Program-made: the position numbers and the translations under genes
In this document: piece after piece, positions 1 through 7,462 of the stretch
Layout of the letters: each line of letters begins with the position of its first letter
Numbering within the stretch: position 1 is the stretch's first letter
DNA from: an uncultured Anaerostipes sp.
GTDB lineage: Bacteria; Bacillota; Clostridia; Lachnospirales; Lachnospiraceae
Direction of reading: 5' to 3'
Length of the DNA stretch: 21,397 bases
NCBI GenBank assembly: GCA_900756035.1
Contig: CAAEIR010000341.1
Location: 1 to 21,397, forward strand
Notes under the pieces: generated by a model
What the model saw: only the letters and a program-made list of their open reading frames with translations
Told to the model about the DNA's origin: nothing
The model's database searches: none

Positions 1-887
1 CCTCATTTCCGTATCTTTCTCCAACCGCGCCGCAAAAAGGGCCTGCCGTAGTGACAAGCGGAGGGAATGAAGGGCAGGCAAGACACCATTATGCGGGAGA
101 GATTTCCAATGGAGTCACAAAGGCAGAAGTAAAGGTCGGAAGAGCCGAATATGGATTTACTTTAGAATTGTGGGGAATGCCGCCCAACCGCTATTACGTG
201 GATATAGAATCCCCCTCCGGGCAGAAAACCGGAAGGATTGCAGGAGGAATTCGGGGACAAAGGGAAGTGGCATTTTTGCTGGAACAGACGAATCTTGTTG
301 TAGATTATTTTACCGTAGATACTTCGGCAGGTACCCCGGTTGTAGTCATGCGTTTTCGTCATCCGGCGGAGGGAATATGGAATATTTACATTAGCGATGA
401 TGGTATGGGAGACCGCCAGTTTGATTTATGGCTGCCGATTACTAATTTCCTGTCAGAGGATACCTTTTTTCTGGAATCAACTCCCTATAATACGCTGGTG
501 TCTCCGGGGAATACGGATCTTTTGATGTGCGCTTCTAACTATAATTCTAATAACAACAGTATTTATATTGACAGCAGCAGGGGATTCCCCAGAAATGCGA
601 TTAAACCGGATTTTGTTGCCCCGGGAGTGGAAGTTCTCGGACCGCTTCCGAGGAACCGCTATGGAAAGAAAACAGGAAGCAGTGTTTCCGGGGCGATCGC
701 TGCAGGAATGTCAGCATTGATGTTAGAATGGGGAAATGTCAAAGGAAATGATCCGGAAATCAATACAACGCGAATTAAGAATTATTTAATTCGCGGCGCC
801 AGAAGAGAGCCTGATCGGATATATCCCAATAGAGAGTGGGGATACGGAGCCCTGGACCTTTATGAGGCATTTCTGAAAATTCGATGA
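1..887 (+). CDS. S8 (subtilisin-like) peptidase, Csp-like, 3' part
   Basis: This is a serine peptidase of the subtilase family, truncated by the left window edge. The reading frame is open from base 3, so the GTG at 51 is internal and the true start lies outside. Visible parts are GGNE with the oxyanion-hole Asn at 66-68, a long beta-rich insert (roughly bases 110-500) like the jellyroll domain of clostridial CspA/B/C-type peptidases, and the catalytic Ser motif TGSSVSGA with Ser at 681-683. The catalytic Asp and His must lie upstream. There is no C-terminal anchor; the protein ends shortly after the last subtilase helix. Family members include spore-germination proteases, but Lachnospiraceae carry many paralogues, so the role here is unknown. 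The stop is 7 bp from the stop of the convergent SpoVB-like gene, with no terminator hairpin between them. Confidence 0.9.
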   Translation, partial: SFPYLSPTAPQKGPAVVTSGGNEGQARHHYAGEISNGVTKAEVKVGRAEYGFTLELWGMPPNRYYVDIESPSGQKTGRIAGGIRGQREVAFLLEQTNLVVDYFTVDTSAGTPVVVMRFRHPAEGIWNIYISDDGMGDRQFDLWLPITNFLSEDTFFLESTPYNTLVSPGNTDLLMCASNYNSNNNSIYIDSSRGFPRNAIKPDFVAPGVEVLGPLPRNRYGKKTGSSVSGAIAAGMSALMLEWGNVKGNDPEINTTRIKNYLIRGARREPDRIYPNREWGYGALDLYEAFLKIR

Positions 888-894
888 AACTATT

Positions 895-2226
895 TCATTT
901 CATAGAAAAGGATGAGTATTTTTTGTACAGTGCTGTTTTCAAATGCCGGAGATTCATAGTTACGAGAAGTATGGCACTTGTCATAAGTCCCCAAATATAT
1001 CCTATAATTCCTTTTTGGGGAATGATAAACAGGATGAAAAGTATCTGAACAGTTAAAGAAATACTGTTGTGAAGCAAGGTTGTTTTTGTCTCTCCCAGAC
1101 CGTTTAGAATACTGGAAAGTGTTCCGGAAAGATATAAAAAAGGGCATAAAAAAGACAATGACCGCAAATAATCTCCGCAGAGAGTACTGTGAAATACGGT
1201 GGTTCCAATCCATGGGCCAAAGGTAAAAAAGCAAAAAAATCCGCCAATTCCAAGCAGAATACAAAAAAGAATCGGGTATTTTGAGGCTCGCTTAAGAGAA
1301 TGTAGATTTCCTTCAGCCTTTGCAGCGGAAACTTTTGGGAGAAGCATAACAGATAAGGAGCCTGTGATGGTTGAAGGAAATAGGATAAAGGGCAGAGCCA
1401 TTCCTGTGATGATTCCATAGATTTCAATGGATTTGTACTGGTTTCCGTAAAAGCGGGTCAGCATCATAGGAATGAGTATGCTTTCAAGACTCTGAAGCAG
1501 TGTTACGGAAAGAGTATTTAAAGTCAGCGGAACACCAAGGGTTAGAAGTTCTGTAAAAAGTGTACGGGCAGAAGTTACCGGTTTTTGCTTCTTTCGATCA
1601 TTATAATAGTAGAAAAGTAAAGTAAACAGGAATGATATAATTTCTCCGATGACCATGCCGAGAACAGCAACCATGGCAGCTGACGGGAGATTGACAAAAA
1701 GGGTAACAGAAATCAGGAAGATACTTAAAACCCGGGAGATTTGTTCAATGCAAAGGGAAATAGCAGGGAGTCTTGAATTCCCCATTCCAAGAGAATAACT
1801 GTGAATACACGCTTTGATTCCGACAAAAGGAAGTGCACAGACAGCGATTCTAAGGCAGGCAACACAGTCAGGTTCTTTTAAAAATGTCACACAGATGTAA
1901 TCGGCAAACAAAAAAACAATGACAGAAAAGCAGATAGATAAAAGCAGGGTAAAGCAGATTCCGATTTTAAGAATTTTCCTTGCATCGGCTGTGAGTCCCT
2001 GAGCTTTTTTAGATGCAGTGATATTGGATAAAGCAGCTTGAAATCCCTGAAAGCACAGAGAAAATCCCAGAAGATAAATGGGAAAAATCAGTTGATAAAC
2101 CCCCATTTGGTGTGCACCAATCAGACCTGCCAGAAATATTCTGTTATAGAAGCCAATCAGACGGGAAAATAAATTTGCAGAGGTCAGTATCAGAGTTCCC
2201 TGGATAAACGGGCTTGCTTTTTTCAT
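895..2226 (-). CDS. spoVB: SpoVB-like polysaccharide/lipid flippase (MATE/MVF fold)
   Basis: This is a 443-residue polytopic membrane protein of the SpoVB/MurJ branch of the MOP flippase superfamily. Such proteins move lipid-linked sugar precursors across the membrane; SpoVB is needed for spore cortex synthesis in Bacillus. The N-terminus has the family pattern GTLILTSANLFSRLIGFYNR, followed by about 12-14 hydrophobic segments. I chose the ATG at 2226 over the one at 2253. The upstream ATG overlaps a promoter -10 element and has no ribosome site, whereas 2226 is preceded by GCAGG at 8 nt. The gene is monocistronic and divergent from iscR. The sigma-E-like promoter upstream supports a sporulation role. 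Family paralogues with cell-wall or exopolysaccharide roles are common, so the exact substrate is uncertain. Confidence 0.85.
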   Translation of the reverse strand: MKKASPFIQGTLILTSANLFSRLIGFYNRIFLAGLIGAHQMGVYQLIFPIYLLGFSLCFQGFQAALSNITASKKAQGLTADARKILKIGICFTLLLSICFSVIVFLFADYICVTFLKEPDCVACLRIAVCALPFVGIKACIHSYSLGMGNSRLPAISLCIEQISRVLSIFLISVTLFVNLPSAAMVAVLGMVIGEIISFLFTLLFYYYNDRKKQKPVTSARTLFTELLTLGVPLTLNTLSVTLLQSLESILIPMMLTRFYGNQYKSIEIYGIITGMALPFILFPSTITGSLSVMLLPKVSAAKAEGNLHSLKRASKYPILFCILLGIGGFFCFFTFGPWIGTTVFHSTLCGDYLRSLSFLCPFLYLSGTLSSILNGLGETKTTLLHNSISLTVQILFILFIIPQKGIIGYIWGLMTSAILLVTMNLRHLKTALYKKYSSFSMK

Positions 2227-2251
2227 AAGAATTACCTGCACGCTTTTTTTC

Positions 2252-2280
2252 ATTGTATGAAAATAAAAAATAAGATATTA
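2252..2280 (-). promoter_or_regulatory. Candidate sigma-E (mother-cell sporulation) promoter for the SpoVB-like gene
   Basis: Read on the minus strand, TAATATC (2280-2274), a 14-nt spacer and CATACAAT (2259-2252) match the Bacillus sigma-E consensus as I know it (KMATATT, 14-15 nt, CATACAnT) at all but one position. Transcription would start near 2245, so only the ATG at 2226 could be used. B. subtilis spoVB is known to be sigma-E dependent. The -35 lies back to back with the iscR -35, 9 nt apart. Confidence 0.6.
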
Positions 2281-2289
2281 CAAATTTTG

Positions 2290-2318
2290 TTGACAGAAAA
2301 AAAGTGCAGTGTTAAGAT
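2290..2318 (+). promoter_or_regulatory. Sigma-A promoter of the iscR operon
   Basis: A perfect -35 TTGACA (2290-2295), a 17-nt spacer and -10 TAAGAT (2313-2318) lie 45 bp before the iscR start. The predicted +1 is near 2325, just ahead of the dyad at 2330-2348. It is the strongest housekeeping promoter in the window. Confidence 0.8.
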
Positions 2319-2329
2319 AAAACTATAAA

Positions 2330-2348
2330 TCCGAGTTTAATAGTCGGA
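2330..2348 (+). promoter_or_regulatory. Probable IscR operator (inverted repeat)
   Basis: TCCGA (2330-2334) and TCGGA (2344-2348) form a perfect 5-bp inverted repeat around a 9-bp AT-rich centre. It sits just downstream of the -10 and overlaps the likely transcription start, where a repressor would block initiation. Rrf2/IscR proteins bind dyads of about this size. Assignment to this IscR is inference from position. Confidence 0.5.
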
Positions 2349-2362
2349 ATTGAGGTGATAGA

Positions 2363-2821
2363 ATGAAATTATCGACAAAAGGACGTTATGGGCTGAGGGC
2401 ACTGGTAGACCTGGCAGTTTACAGTGAACAAAATCCGGTATCCATCAGTTCCATTGCAGAGCGGCAAAAGATTTCAACCCGATATTTAGAACAGCTTTTG
2501 CCCAAATTAAAAAAAGCAGGGATGATTCGGAGTGTCCGAGGGGCTCAGGGGGGATATCTCCTGGCAGCGGATCCTGAAAAAATCTCAGTGGGAGATATAT
2601 TAAGAGCTCTGGAAGGAGATTTGACTCCCGTAGACTGTGCAGCTTTTAACGGGGAAAAGAAAACCTGCGGAGGAGAGCAATTTTGCGTGACAAAGACTGT
2701 GTGGAAGAAGATTGATGAGAGTATTCGAAATACGGTTGATTCGATCACCTTAAAAGCGCTAATGGAAGAATCCAAAGCAATACATAATAAATATCATGAA
2801 GAAGAAAGGCAGGAATCTTAG
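2363..2821 (+). CDS. iscR: IscR-type Rrf2 family Fe-S-sensing regulator
   Basis: This is a 152-residue transcription regulator of the Rrf2 family. It starts MKLSTKGRYGLRALVDLA, with a winged helix over about residues 1-70 and a recognition region containing RYLEQLLPKLKKAG. Three cysteines (C92, C102, C108) sit at the spacing expected for an IscR [2Fe-2S] cluster (C92, C98, C104 in E. coli). This favours a cluster sensor over the cysteine-synthase sensor CymR, although CymR is a close relative. GAGGTG lies 5 nt before the ATG. It is the first gene of an operon; iscS follows after 2 nt. It probably represses the operon through the 2330-2348 dyad when Fe-S supply is adequate. Confidence 0.88.
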   Translation: MKLSTKGRYGLRALVDLAVYSEQNPVSISSIAERQKISTRYLEQLLPKLKKAGMIRSVRGAQGGYLLAADPEKISVGDILRALEGDLTPVDCAAFNGEKKTCGGEQFCVTKTVWKKIDESIRNTVDSITLKALMEESKAIHNKYHEEERQES

Positions 2822-2823
2822 CT

Positions 2824-4008
2824 ATGGGAAAATTAATATATTTAGATCATGCAGCCACAACGGCGGCAAGACCGGAAGTTGTAGAGGCAATGCTTCCGTA
2901 TTTTACAGAAAATTTCTGGAATCCATCCAGTGTATATACACCGGCACTGAATAATCGAAAAGTTGTAGACGAAGCAAGAGAGTTGATTGCCAGGTCTCTC
3001 GGAACAGACAGTCCGAACATTTATTTTACGGCAGGTGGTTCTGAGGCTGACAACTGGGCTTTAAAAGCTGCCGCAGAAGCTTATCAGGATAAGGGAAAAC
3101 ATATTATTACAAGCACAATTGAACATCATGCGATTCTTCATACTTGTGAATATCTGGAGAAGAAAGGTTTCGAAGTTACTTATGTAGATGTGGATGAAAA
3201 TGGAATCTTAAGACTGGATCAGTTAAAGGCAGCAATTCGTCCGGATACTATTTTGATTTCAGTAATGTTTGCCAATAATGAAATCGGAACGATTCAGCCG
3301 ATCAGAGAAATTGGAAAAATAGCGAAAGAACATGGTATTATTTTCCATACAGATGCGGTTCAGGCATATGGACAGATTCCGATCGATGTGGATGAATATC
3401 ATATTGATATGCTCAGTGCCAGCGGGCATAAGTTAAATGGCCCGAAGGGAATCGGATTTTTATACATTCGAAAAGGATTGAAACTTCGATCTTTTGTTCA
3501 CGGAGGGGCGCAGGAGAGAAAGAGACGTGCCGGTACGGAAAATGTAACCGGGATTGTCGGACTCGGAAAAGCAGTGGAGATTGCTTTTGATACAATGAAA
3601 GAGCGCACAGCAAAGGAAATTGAAGTCAGAGACTACGCTATTGAGAGACTCCTTGCAGAAGTTCCTTACTGCCGTTTAAACGGAGATGCAAAAAAGAGAC
3701 TTCCAAACAATATCAATATCAGTTTTCAGTTTATTGAGGGAGAATCTCTTCTGATTATGTTGGATATGGCAGGTATTTGTGCTTCCAGCGGATCTGCATG
3801 TACATCCGGTTCTCTGGATCCGTCCCATGTGCTTCTTGCGATCGGTCTGCCTCATGAAATTGCCCATGGGTCACTTCGAATGACCTTGGGAGAGGAGACT
3901 ACCAAAGAAGACATGGATTATGTGGTGGAAAAGATTAAAGAAATTGTAGAAAAATTAAGAATTATGTCTCCTCTTTATGAAGATTTTGTAAAGAAGAGTC
4001 ATTCGTAG
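2824..4008 (+). CDS. iscS: Cysteine desulfurase (NifS/IscS family)
   Basis: This PLP enzyme of 394 residues converts cysteine to alanine and carries the sulfur as an enzyme persulfide. YLDHAATT marks the N-terminus, the PLP lysine is K203 in SGHKLNGPKG, and the catalytic cysteine is C326 in SSGSACTSGSLDPSH. The loop around C326 is of the group I (IscS/NifS) type rather than the SufS type. The ATG follows the iscR stop by 2 nt, with GCAGG 10 nt upstream. Position between iscR and iscU/mnmA implies two outlets for its sulfur: cluster assembly on IscU and tRNA thiolation by MnmA. It is usually annotated nifS in clostridia. Confidence 0.95.
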   Translation: MGKLIYLDHAATTAARPEVVEAMLPYFTENFWNPSSVYTPALNNRKVVDEARELIARSLGTDSPNIYFTAGGSEADNWALKAAAEAYQDKGKHIITSTIEHHAILHTCEYLEKKGFEVTYVDVDENGILRLDQLKAAIRPDTILISVMFANNEIGTIQPIREIGKIAKEHGIIFHTDAVQAYGQIPIDVDEYHIDMLSASGHKLNGPKGIGFLYIRKGLKLRSFVHGGAQERKRRAGTENVTGIVGLGKAVEIAFDTMKERTAKEIEVRDYAIERLLAEVPYCRLNGDAKKRLPNNINISFQFIEGESLLIMLDMAGICASSGSACTSGSLDPSHVLLAIGLPHEIAHGSLRMTLGEETTKEDMDYVVEKIKEIVEKLRIMSPLYEDFVKKSHS

Positions 4009-4047
4009 AGAGAAAATGTTATAAGAATTAAACAGGAGGAATTGACA

Positions 4048-4485
4048 ATGTACAGTGAAAAGGTAATGGATCATTTTGAGCATCCAAGAAATGTCGGAGA
4101 AATCGAGAATGCCAGCGGCGTGGGAACTGTAGGAAATGCAAAATGCGGAGATATTATGAGAATTTATCTGGATATCAACGACGAGGGCATTATCAATGAT
4201 GTTAAATTTAAAACTTTCGGCTGTGGTGCTGCTGTTGCAACCAGCAGTATGGCGACGGAACTTGTAAAAGGGAAGACTGTCCGAGAAGCTTTGGAAGTTA
4301 CCAATAAAGCGGTTATGGAAGCATTAGACGGACTCCCACCGGTGAAAGTTCATTGTTCTCTTCTTGCAGAGGAAGCAATTCATGCGGCATTGTGGGACTA
4401 TGCTGAGAAAAAGGGAATTAAGATTGAAGGGCTGGAAAAACCAAAATCTGATATCGGAGAAGAGGAAGAAGAGGAAGAGTATTAG
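4048..4485 (+). CDS. iscU: Fe-S cluster scaffold protein IscU/NifU N-domain
   Basis: This is a 145-residue Fe-S assembly scaffold. The three conserved cluster ligands are C33 (with the conserved D35), C59 in FGCGAAVATSS and C103 (preceded by H102). The usual LPPVK recognition motif for the HscA chaperone is present at residues 96-100, although no hscA/hscB is in this operon. The ATG at 4048 is chosen because AGGAGGA (4034-4040) lies 7 nt before it; the in-frame TTG at 4042 is too close to that site. The C-terminus ends in a run of seven glutamates and Tyr, an acidic tail not needed for the fold. The stop codon lies inside the mnmA ribosome site, suggesting translational coupling. Confidence 0.95.
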   Translation: MYSEKVMDHFEHPRNVGEIENASGVGTVGNAKCGDIMRIYLDINDEGIINDVKFKTFGCGAAVATSSMATELVKGKTVREALEVTNKAVMEALDGLPPVKVHCSLLAEEAIHAALWDYAEKKGIKIEGLEKPKSDIGEEEEEEEY

Positions 4486-4494
4486 GAGGAAAAA

Positions 4495-5580
4495 GTGAAA
4501 GAAAGAGTCGTGGTTGGAATGTCAGGGGGCGTGGATTCATCGGTAGCTGCTTATCTGCTGAAGGAACAGGGATATGATGTCATTGGAGTTACCATGCAGA
4601 TCTGGCAGGAGGAAGAGGAGTTTGTTCAGGAAGAAAACGGCGGATGTTGTGGTTTGTCGGCAGTGGAAGATGCCAGGAGAGTGGCACAGACGATTGGAAT
4701 TCCTCACTATGTTATGAATTTTCGAAGAGAATTTAAAGAAAAGGTGATAGACTATTTCTGTGATGAATATTTACATGCCAGAACACCAAATCCCTGTATC
4801 GCATGCAACCGTTATGTGAAATGGGAATCTCTTTTGAAACGATGTCTGGATATTGGAGCAGACTATATTGCCACGGGACATTATTCACAGATTGTAAAAT
4901 TAGAAAACGGACGATATGCTCTGAAAAAGTCCAAAACCATAAAAAAAGATCAGACCTATGCGCTTTATAATCTGACACAGAATCAGTTATCTAAGACGCT
5001 GATGCCGGTGGGAGAGTATTCCAAAGAGGAGATTCGTAAGATTGCAGAGGATATCGGTTTGTTTCTGGCGAAGAAGCCTGACAGCCAGGATATTTGTTTT
5101 GTGGATGATAATTATGGTCAATTTATTGAGGAAAATACCGGAAAGAAGATTCCAAAAGGAAATTTTGTGGATCCGCAGGGGAATATTCTCGGAGAACATA
5201 AAGGAATTATTTATTACACAGTCGGACAGCGGCGGGGACTTGGATTGTCCCTCAAACAGCCGGGATACGTTATCAAAGTCCGTGAAGATTCGAATGAGGT
5301 AGTAGTAGGAGCCAAAGATCATTTGTTTTCGAATGTTTTATACGGAAATCAGGTAAACTGTATGTCTTTACCAGAATTTCAAGAAGGAATGAAACTTCAG
5401 GCAAAGATTCGTTATAACAGTCCGGAAGTTCCTTGTCGTGTGTATATGACGGGAACGGATGAGGTGAAAGTCGTGTTTGAAGAGCCTCAGAGGGCGATAA
5501 CGCCGGGACAGGCTGTGGTATTTTACGATGGAGATGTTGTGGCAGGAGGTGCCACGATTCTAAGAGCAGAAAATGAATAA
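4495..5580 (+). CDS. mnmA: tRNA-specific 2-thiouridylase
   Basis: This 361-residue enzyme makes 2-thiouridine at the wobble position of Lys, Glu and Gln tRNAs using ATP and a persulfide. The PP-loop is GMSGGVDSS (residues 8-16). The two catalytic cysteines are C104 in CNRYVKW and C201 in DSQDICF, matching C102 and C199 of the E. coli enzyme. The C-terminal beta-barrel (from about residue 290) binds tRNA. It starts with GTG; AGGAGG (4484-4489) overlaps the iscU stop. Being downstream of iscS implies direct sulfur transfer from that desulfurase, as for the dedicated YrvO-MnmA pair in B. subtilis. No Tus relay genes are seen here. Confidence 0.95.
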   Translation: MKERVVVGMSGGVDSSVAAYLLKEQGYDVIGVTMQIWQEEEEFVQEENGGCCGLSAVEDARRVAQTIGIPHYVMNFRREFKEKVIDYFCDEYLHARTPNPCIACNRYVKWESLLKRCLDIGADYIATGHYSQIVKLENGRYALKKSKTIKKDQTYALYNLTQNQLSKTLMPVGEYSKEEIRKIAEDIGLFLAKKPDSQDICFVDDNYGQFIEENTGKKIPKGNFVDPQGNILGEHKGIIYYTVGQRRGLGLSLKQPGYVIKVREDSNEVVVGAKDHLFSNVLYGNQVNCMSLPEFQEGMKLQAKIRYNSPEVPCRVYMTGTDEVKVVFEEPQRAITPGQAVVFYDGDVVAGGATILRAENE

Positions 5581-5587
5581 CAGATAA

Positions 5588-5620
5588 AATCCGGGTGCTG
5601 CTGTCTCCCGGATTCATTTT
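5588..5620 (+). terminator. Rho-independent terminator of the isc-mnmA operon
   Basis: AATCCGGG (5588-5595) pairs perfectly with CCCGGATT (5607-5614) across an 11-nt loop, flanked by AAA before and CATTTT after. The stem is 8 bp and GC-rich at its top. The U-tract is short and interrupted, so termination may be incomplete. Confidence 0.75.
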
Positions 5621-5719
5621 GCTGTAAAAAAGTACTAAACAGGAACTTTTCTATACTGCGATGTACAGAAAAAAGAAAGAAAAAATCTGATTTTTCATCT
5701 TTTCGAGAGGAAAAAGGTG

Positions 5720-5728
5720 TGATACAAT
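5720..5728 (+). promoter_or_regulatory. Extended -10 promoter element for the DUF368 gene
   Basis: TGATACAAT is an extended -10 (TGn plus TACAAT), 42 bp before the ATG at 5771. The -35 position reads TTTTCG and is poor, as allowed for extended -10 promoters. The 5621-5700 stretch before it shows nothing beyond A/T-rich sequence. Confidence 0.55.
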
Positions 5729-5770
5729 GTATCCTATCTGTTGTAAAAGATTAAAGGAGAAAGAGGTAAT

Positions 5771-6643
5771 ATGCTTAATTTTATACGAGGTTTTTGTATG
5801 GCATTGGCAGATAGTGTGCCGGGTGTGTCGGGAGGTACTATCGCGTTTTTGCTGGGATTTTATGATAAATTTATTACATCCCTAGATCATCTGATGTCAG
5901 GTACAAAAAGAGAACGAATTGATGCAATCAAATTTTTAATGCGCATCGGTGTCGGCTGGGTTGTTGGAATGGGAGCAGCAGTATCTGTTCTTGCCAGCAT
6001 TTTTGATCAGAGAATCTATGAGATTAGTTCTTTGTTTTTGGGGCTTATTATTTTTGCAATTCCAATGATATGGCAGGGAGAAAAAGATTCACTGAAAGGA
6101 AAGTATCAGAATATTCCGTGGGCTGTTTTCGGAATTGTTCTGGTTGCGGCTATTACATTTTTTAATCCGGTTTCCGGAAAGGGAGTCAATATCAGTGTAG
6201 AACATTTAAATATTACATTAGTTCTGTACATTTTTGTAGTTGCAATGATTGCAATTTCAGCTATGGTGCTTCCGGGAATTTCTGGTTCCACGATGTTATT
6301 GATTTTCGGTTTATACGTACCGATTATTTCCGCTTTAAAAGAACTGCTTCATTTTAATTTTTCTTACCTTCCGGTGATTGTTATTTTTGGATTGGGAGTT
6401 CTTGCGGGAATTGCGGTTGTTATTAAGACAATTCGAAGGGCTTTAGAAAAGCACCGCTCTCAAATGATTTATTTTATTATCGGAATGATGATCGGATCTT
6501 TGTATGCGATTGTTATGGGACCGACAACACTTGAGAATACCAAGGCTGCTATGAGTGTTGAGACATTTCATCCGATTTTCTTTTTGATCGGAATTGCCAT
6601 GCTCTTTGTTTTGGAAAAAATCAAAGCAGTATCAGAAAAATAG
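5771..6643 (+). CDS. popT: DUF368 membrane protein, undecaprenyl-phosphate translocase (PopT-type)
   Basis: This is a 290-residue polytopic membrane protein with the DUF368 signature repeated once in each half: DSVPGVSGGTIAFLLGFYD near residue 20 and MVLPGISGSTMLLIFGLY near residue 170. Such internal inverted repeats are typical of transporters. DUF368 proteins were shown to recycle the carrier lipid undecaprenyl phosphate across the membrane, alongside DedA-type UptA. That supplies peptidoglycan and teichoic acid synthesis. About 8 hydrophobic segments are visible. The start is supported by AAAGGAG 11 nt and GAGGT 3 nt upstream. The gene has its own promoter and terminator, and the two-component pair follows in the same direction. 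The substrate is assigned from the family only. Confidence 0.85.
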   Translation: MLNFIRGFCMALADSVPGVSGGTIAFLLGFYDKFITSLDHLMSGTKRERIDAIKFLMRIGVGWVVGMGAAVSVLASIFDQRIYEISSLFLGLIIFAIPMIWQGEKDSLKGKYQNIPWAVFGIVLVAAITFFNPVSGKGVNISVEHLNITLVLYIFVVAMIAISAMVLPGISGSTMLLIFGLYVPIISALKELLHFNFSYLPVIVIFGLGVLAGIAVVIKTIRRALEKHRSQMIYFIIGMMIGSLYAIVMGPTTLENTKAAMSVETFHPIFFLIGIAMLFVLEKIKAVSEK

Positions 6644-6662
6644 AAAAGTAATTTTAAATAGT

Positions 6663-6700
6663 AAAAGACTGAGAGATCTTTGATTTCTCAGTTTTTTCTT
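6663..6700 (+). terminator. Rho-independent terminator after the DUF368 gene
   Basis: ACTGAGA (6668-6674) pairs with TCTCAGT (6686-6692) across an 11-nt loop. The stem extends through an A-rich/T-rich base (AAAAG with TTTTT, one G-U). The T-run TTTTTTCTTTT makes it a strong terminator. Confidence 0.85.
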
Positions 6701-6746
6701 TTGTCAAAAAAGCTGTAAAGATTTTCACATTTCTAACATATTCCTG

Positions 6747-6755
6747 TGGTACAAT
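6747..6755 (+). promoter_or_regulatory. Extended -10 promoter element of the two-component operon
   Basis: TGGTACAAT (TGn plus TACAAT) lies 26 bp before the ATG at 6782. No good -35 is seen at 17 nt. The leader is only about 20 nt and contains AGGAGGA. Confidence 0.55.
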
Positions 6756-6781
6756 AGAAAAAAATAGGAGGAATTCGCCCA

Positions 6782-7462
6782 ATGAGTGATTTAAAAATAT
6801 TAGTTGTTGATGATGAGAGCAGAATGAGGAAACTGGTAAAAGATTTCTTAACCAAATCCGGGTATCAGGTGTTAGAAGCAGCTGATGGAGAAGAGGCAGT
6901 GGATATCTTTTTTTCAACGAAGGGGATTCGTTTGTTAATTTTAGACGTGATGATGCCGAAAATGGATGGATGGGAAGTCGTCAAGGAAATTCGAAAAGTA
7001 TCATCTGTGCCGATTATTATGCTGACTGCAAAAGATCAGGAGCAGGATGAACTTCTAGGATTTGAACTGGGTGTTGATGAATATGTTTCCAAACCATTTA
7101 GTCCAAAGATTCTGGTAGCGAGAGTGGAGGCTATTCTCCGGCGAACAGTGAAAAATGACGGAGAATCTATGGAAGCAGGAGGAATTCTTATGGATGTGGG
7201 AGGACATCATGTATCCATTGATGGAAAAAGCATCAATCTCAGTTATAAGGAATTTGAACTGCTGCAGTATTTTATGACCAATCAGGGGAAAGCATTGACC
7301 AGGGAAAGTATTCTAAACCAGGTATGGAATTATGATTATTTTGGCGATGCAAGAACCATTGATACTCATGTAAAGAAACTAAGAAGTAAGCTTGGAGAGA
7401 AAGGATCCTATATCCATACGATCTGGGGAATGGGATACAAATTTGAGGTTAACGAGAGTTGA
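6782..7462 (+). CDS. OmpR/PhoB-family response regulator
   Basis: This is a 226-residue DNA-binding response regulator. The receiver domain (1-120) has the acidic pair D10/D11, phosphoacceptor D55 in LDVMMPKMDG, T82 and K104 in SKPF, all intact. The C-terminal winged helix (about 128-224) has the family pattern YKEFELLQYF, TRESILNQVW and TIDTHVKKLRSKLG. AGGAGGA lies 9 nt before the start. The gene overlaps the histidine kinase by 4 nt (TTGA), so the two are translationally coupled partners. The target is not readable from sequence. The adjacent popT-like gene makes an envelope stimulus possible, but that is only proximity. Confidence 0.95.
   Translation: MSDLKILVVDDESRMRKLVKDFLTKSGYQVLEAADGEEAVDIFFSTKGIRLLILDVMMPKMDGWEVVKEIRKVSSVPIIMLTAKDQEQDELLGFELGVDEYVSKPFSPKILVARVEAILRRTVKNDGESMEAGGILMDVGGHHVSIDGKSINLSYKEFELLQYFMTNQGKALTRESILNQVWNYDYFGDARTIDTHVKKLRSKLGEKGSYIHTIWGMGYKFEVNES

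Noticed and set aside
890..1427. Alternative minus-strand frames of 124 and 107 residues within the SpoVB-like gene
   Set aside because: They are frame-shifted shadows of the flippase frame. The full-length frame has no break, so no frameshift needs explaining.
4042..4047. TTG start for iscU (and the same pattern at 16279 and the GTG at 16730)
   Set aside because: In-frame upstream TTG/GTG codons sit too close to, or lack, the ribosome site; the ATGs at 4048, 16285 and 16766 have correct spacing.
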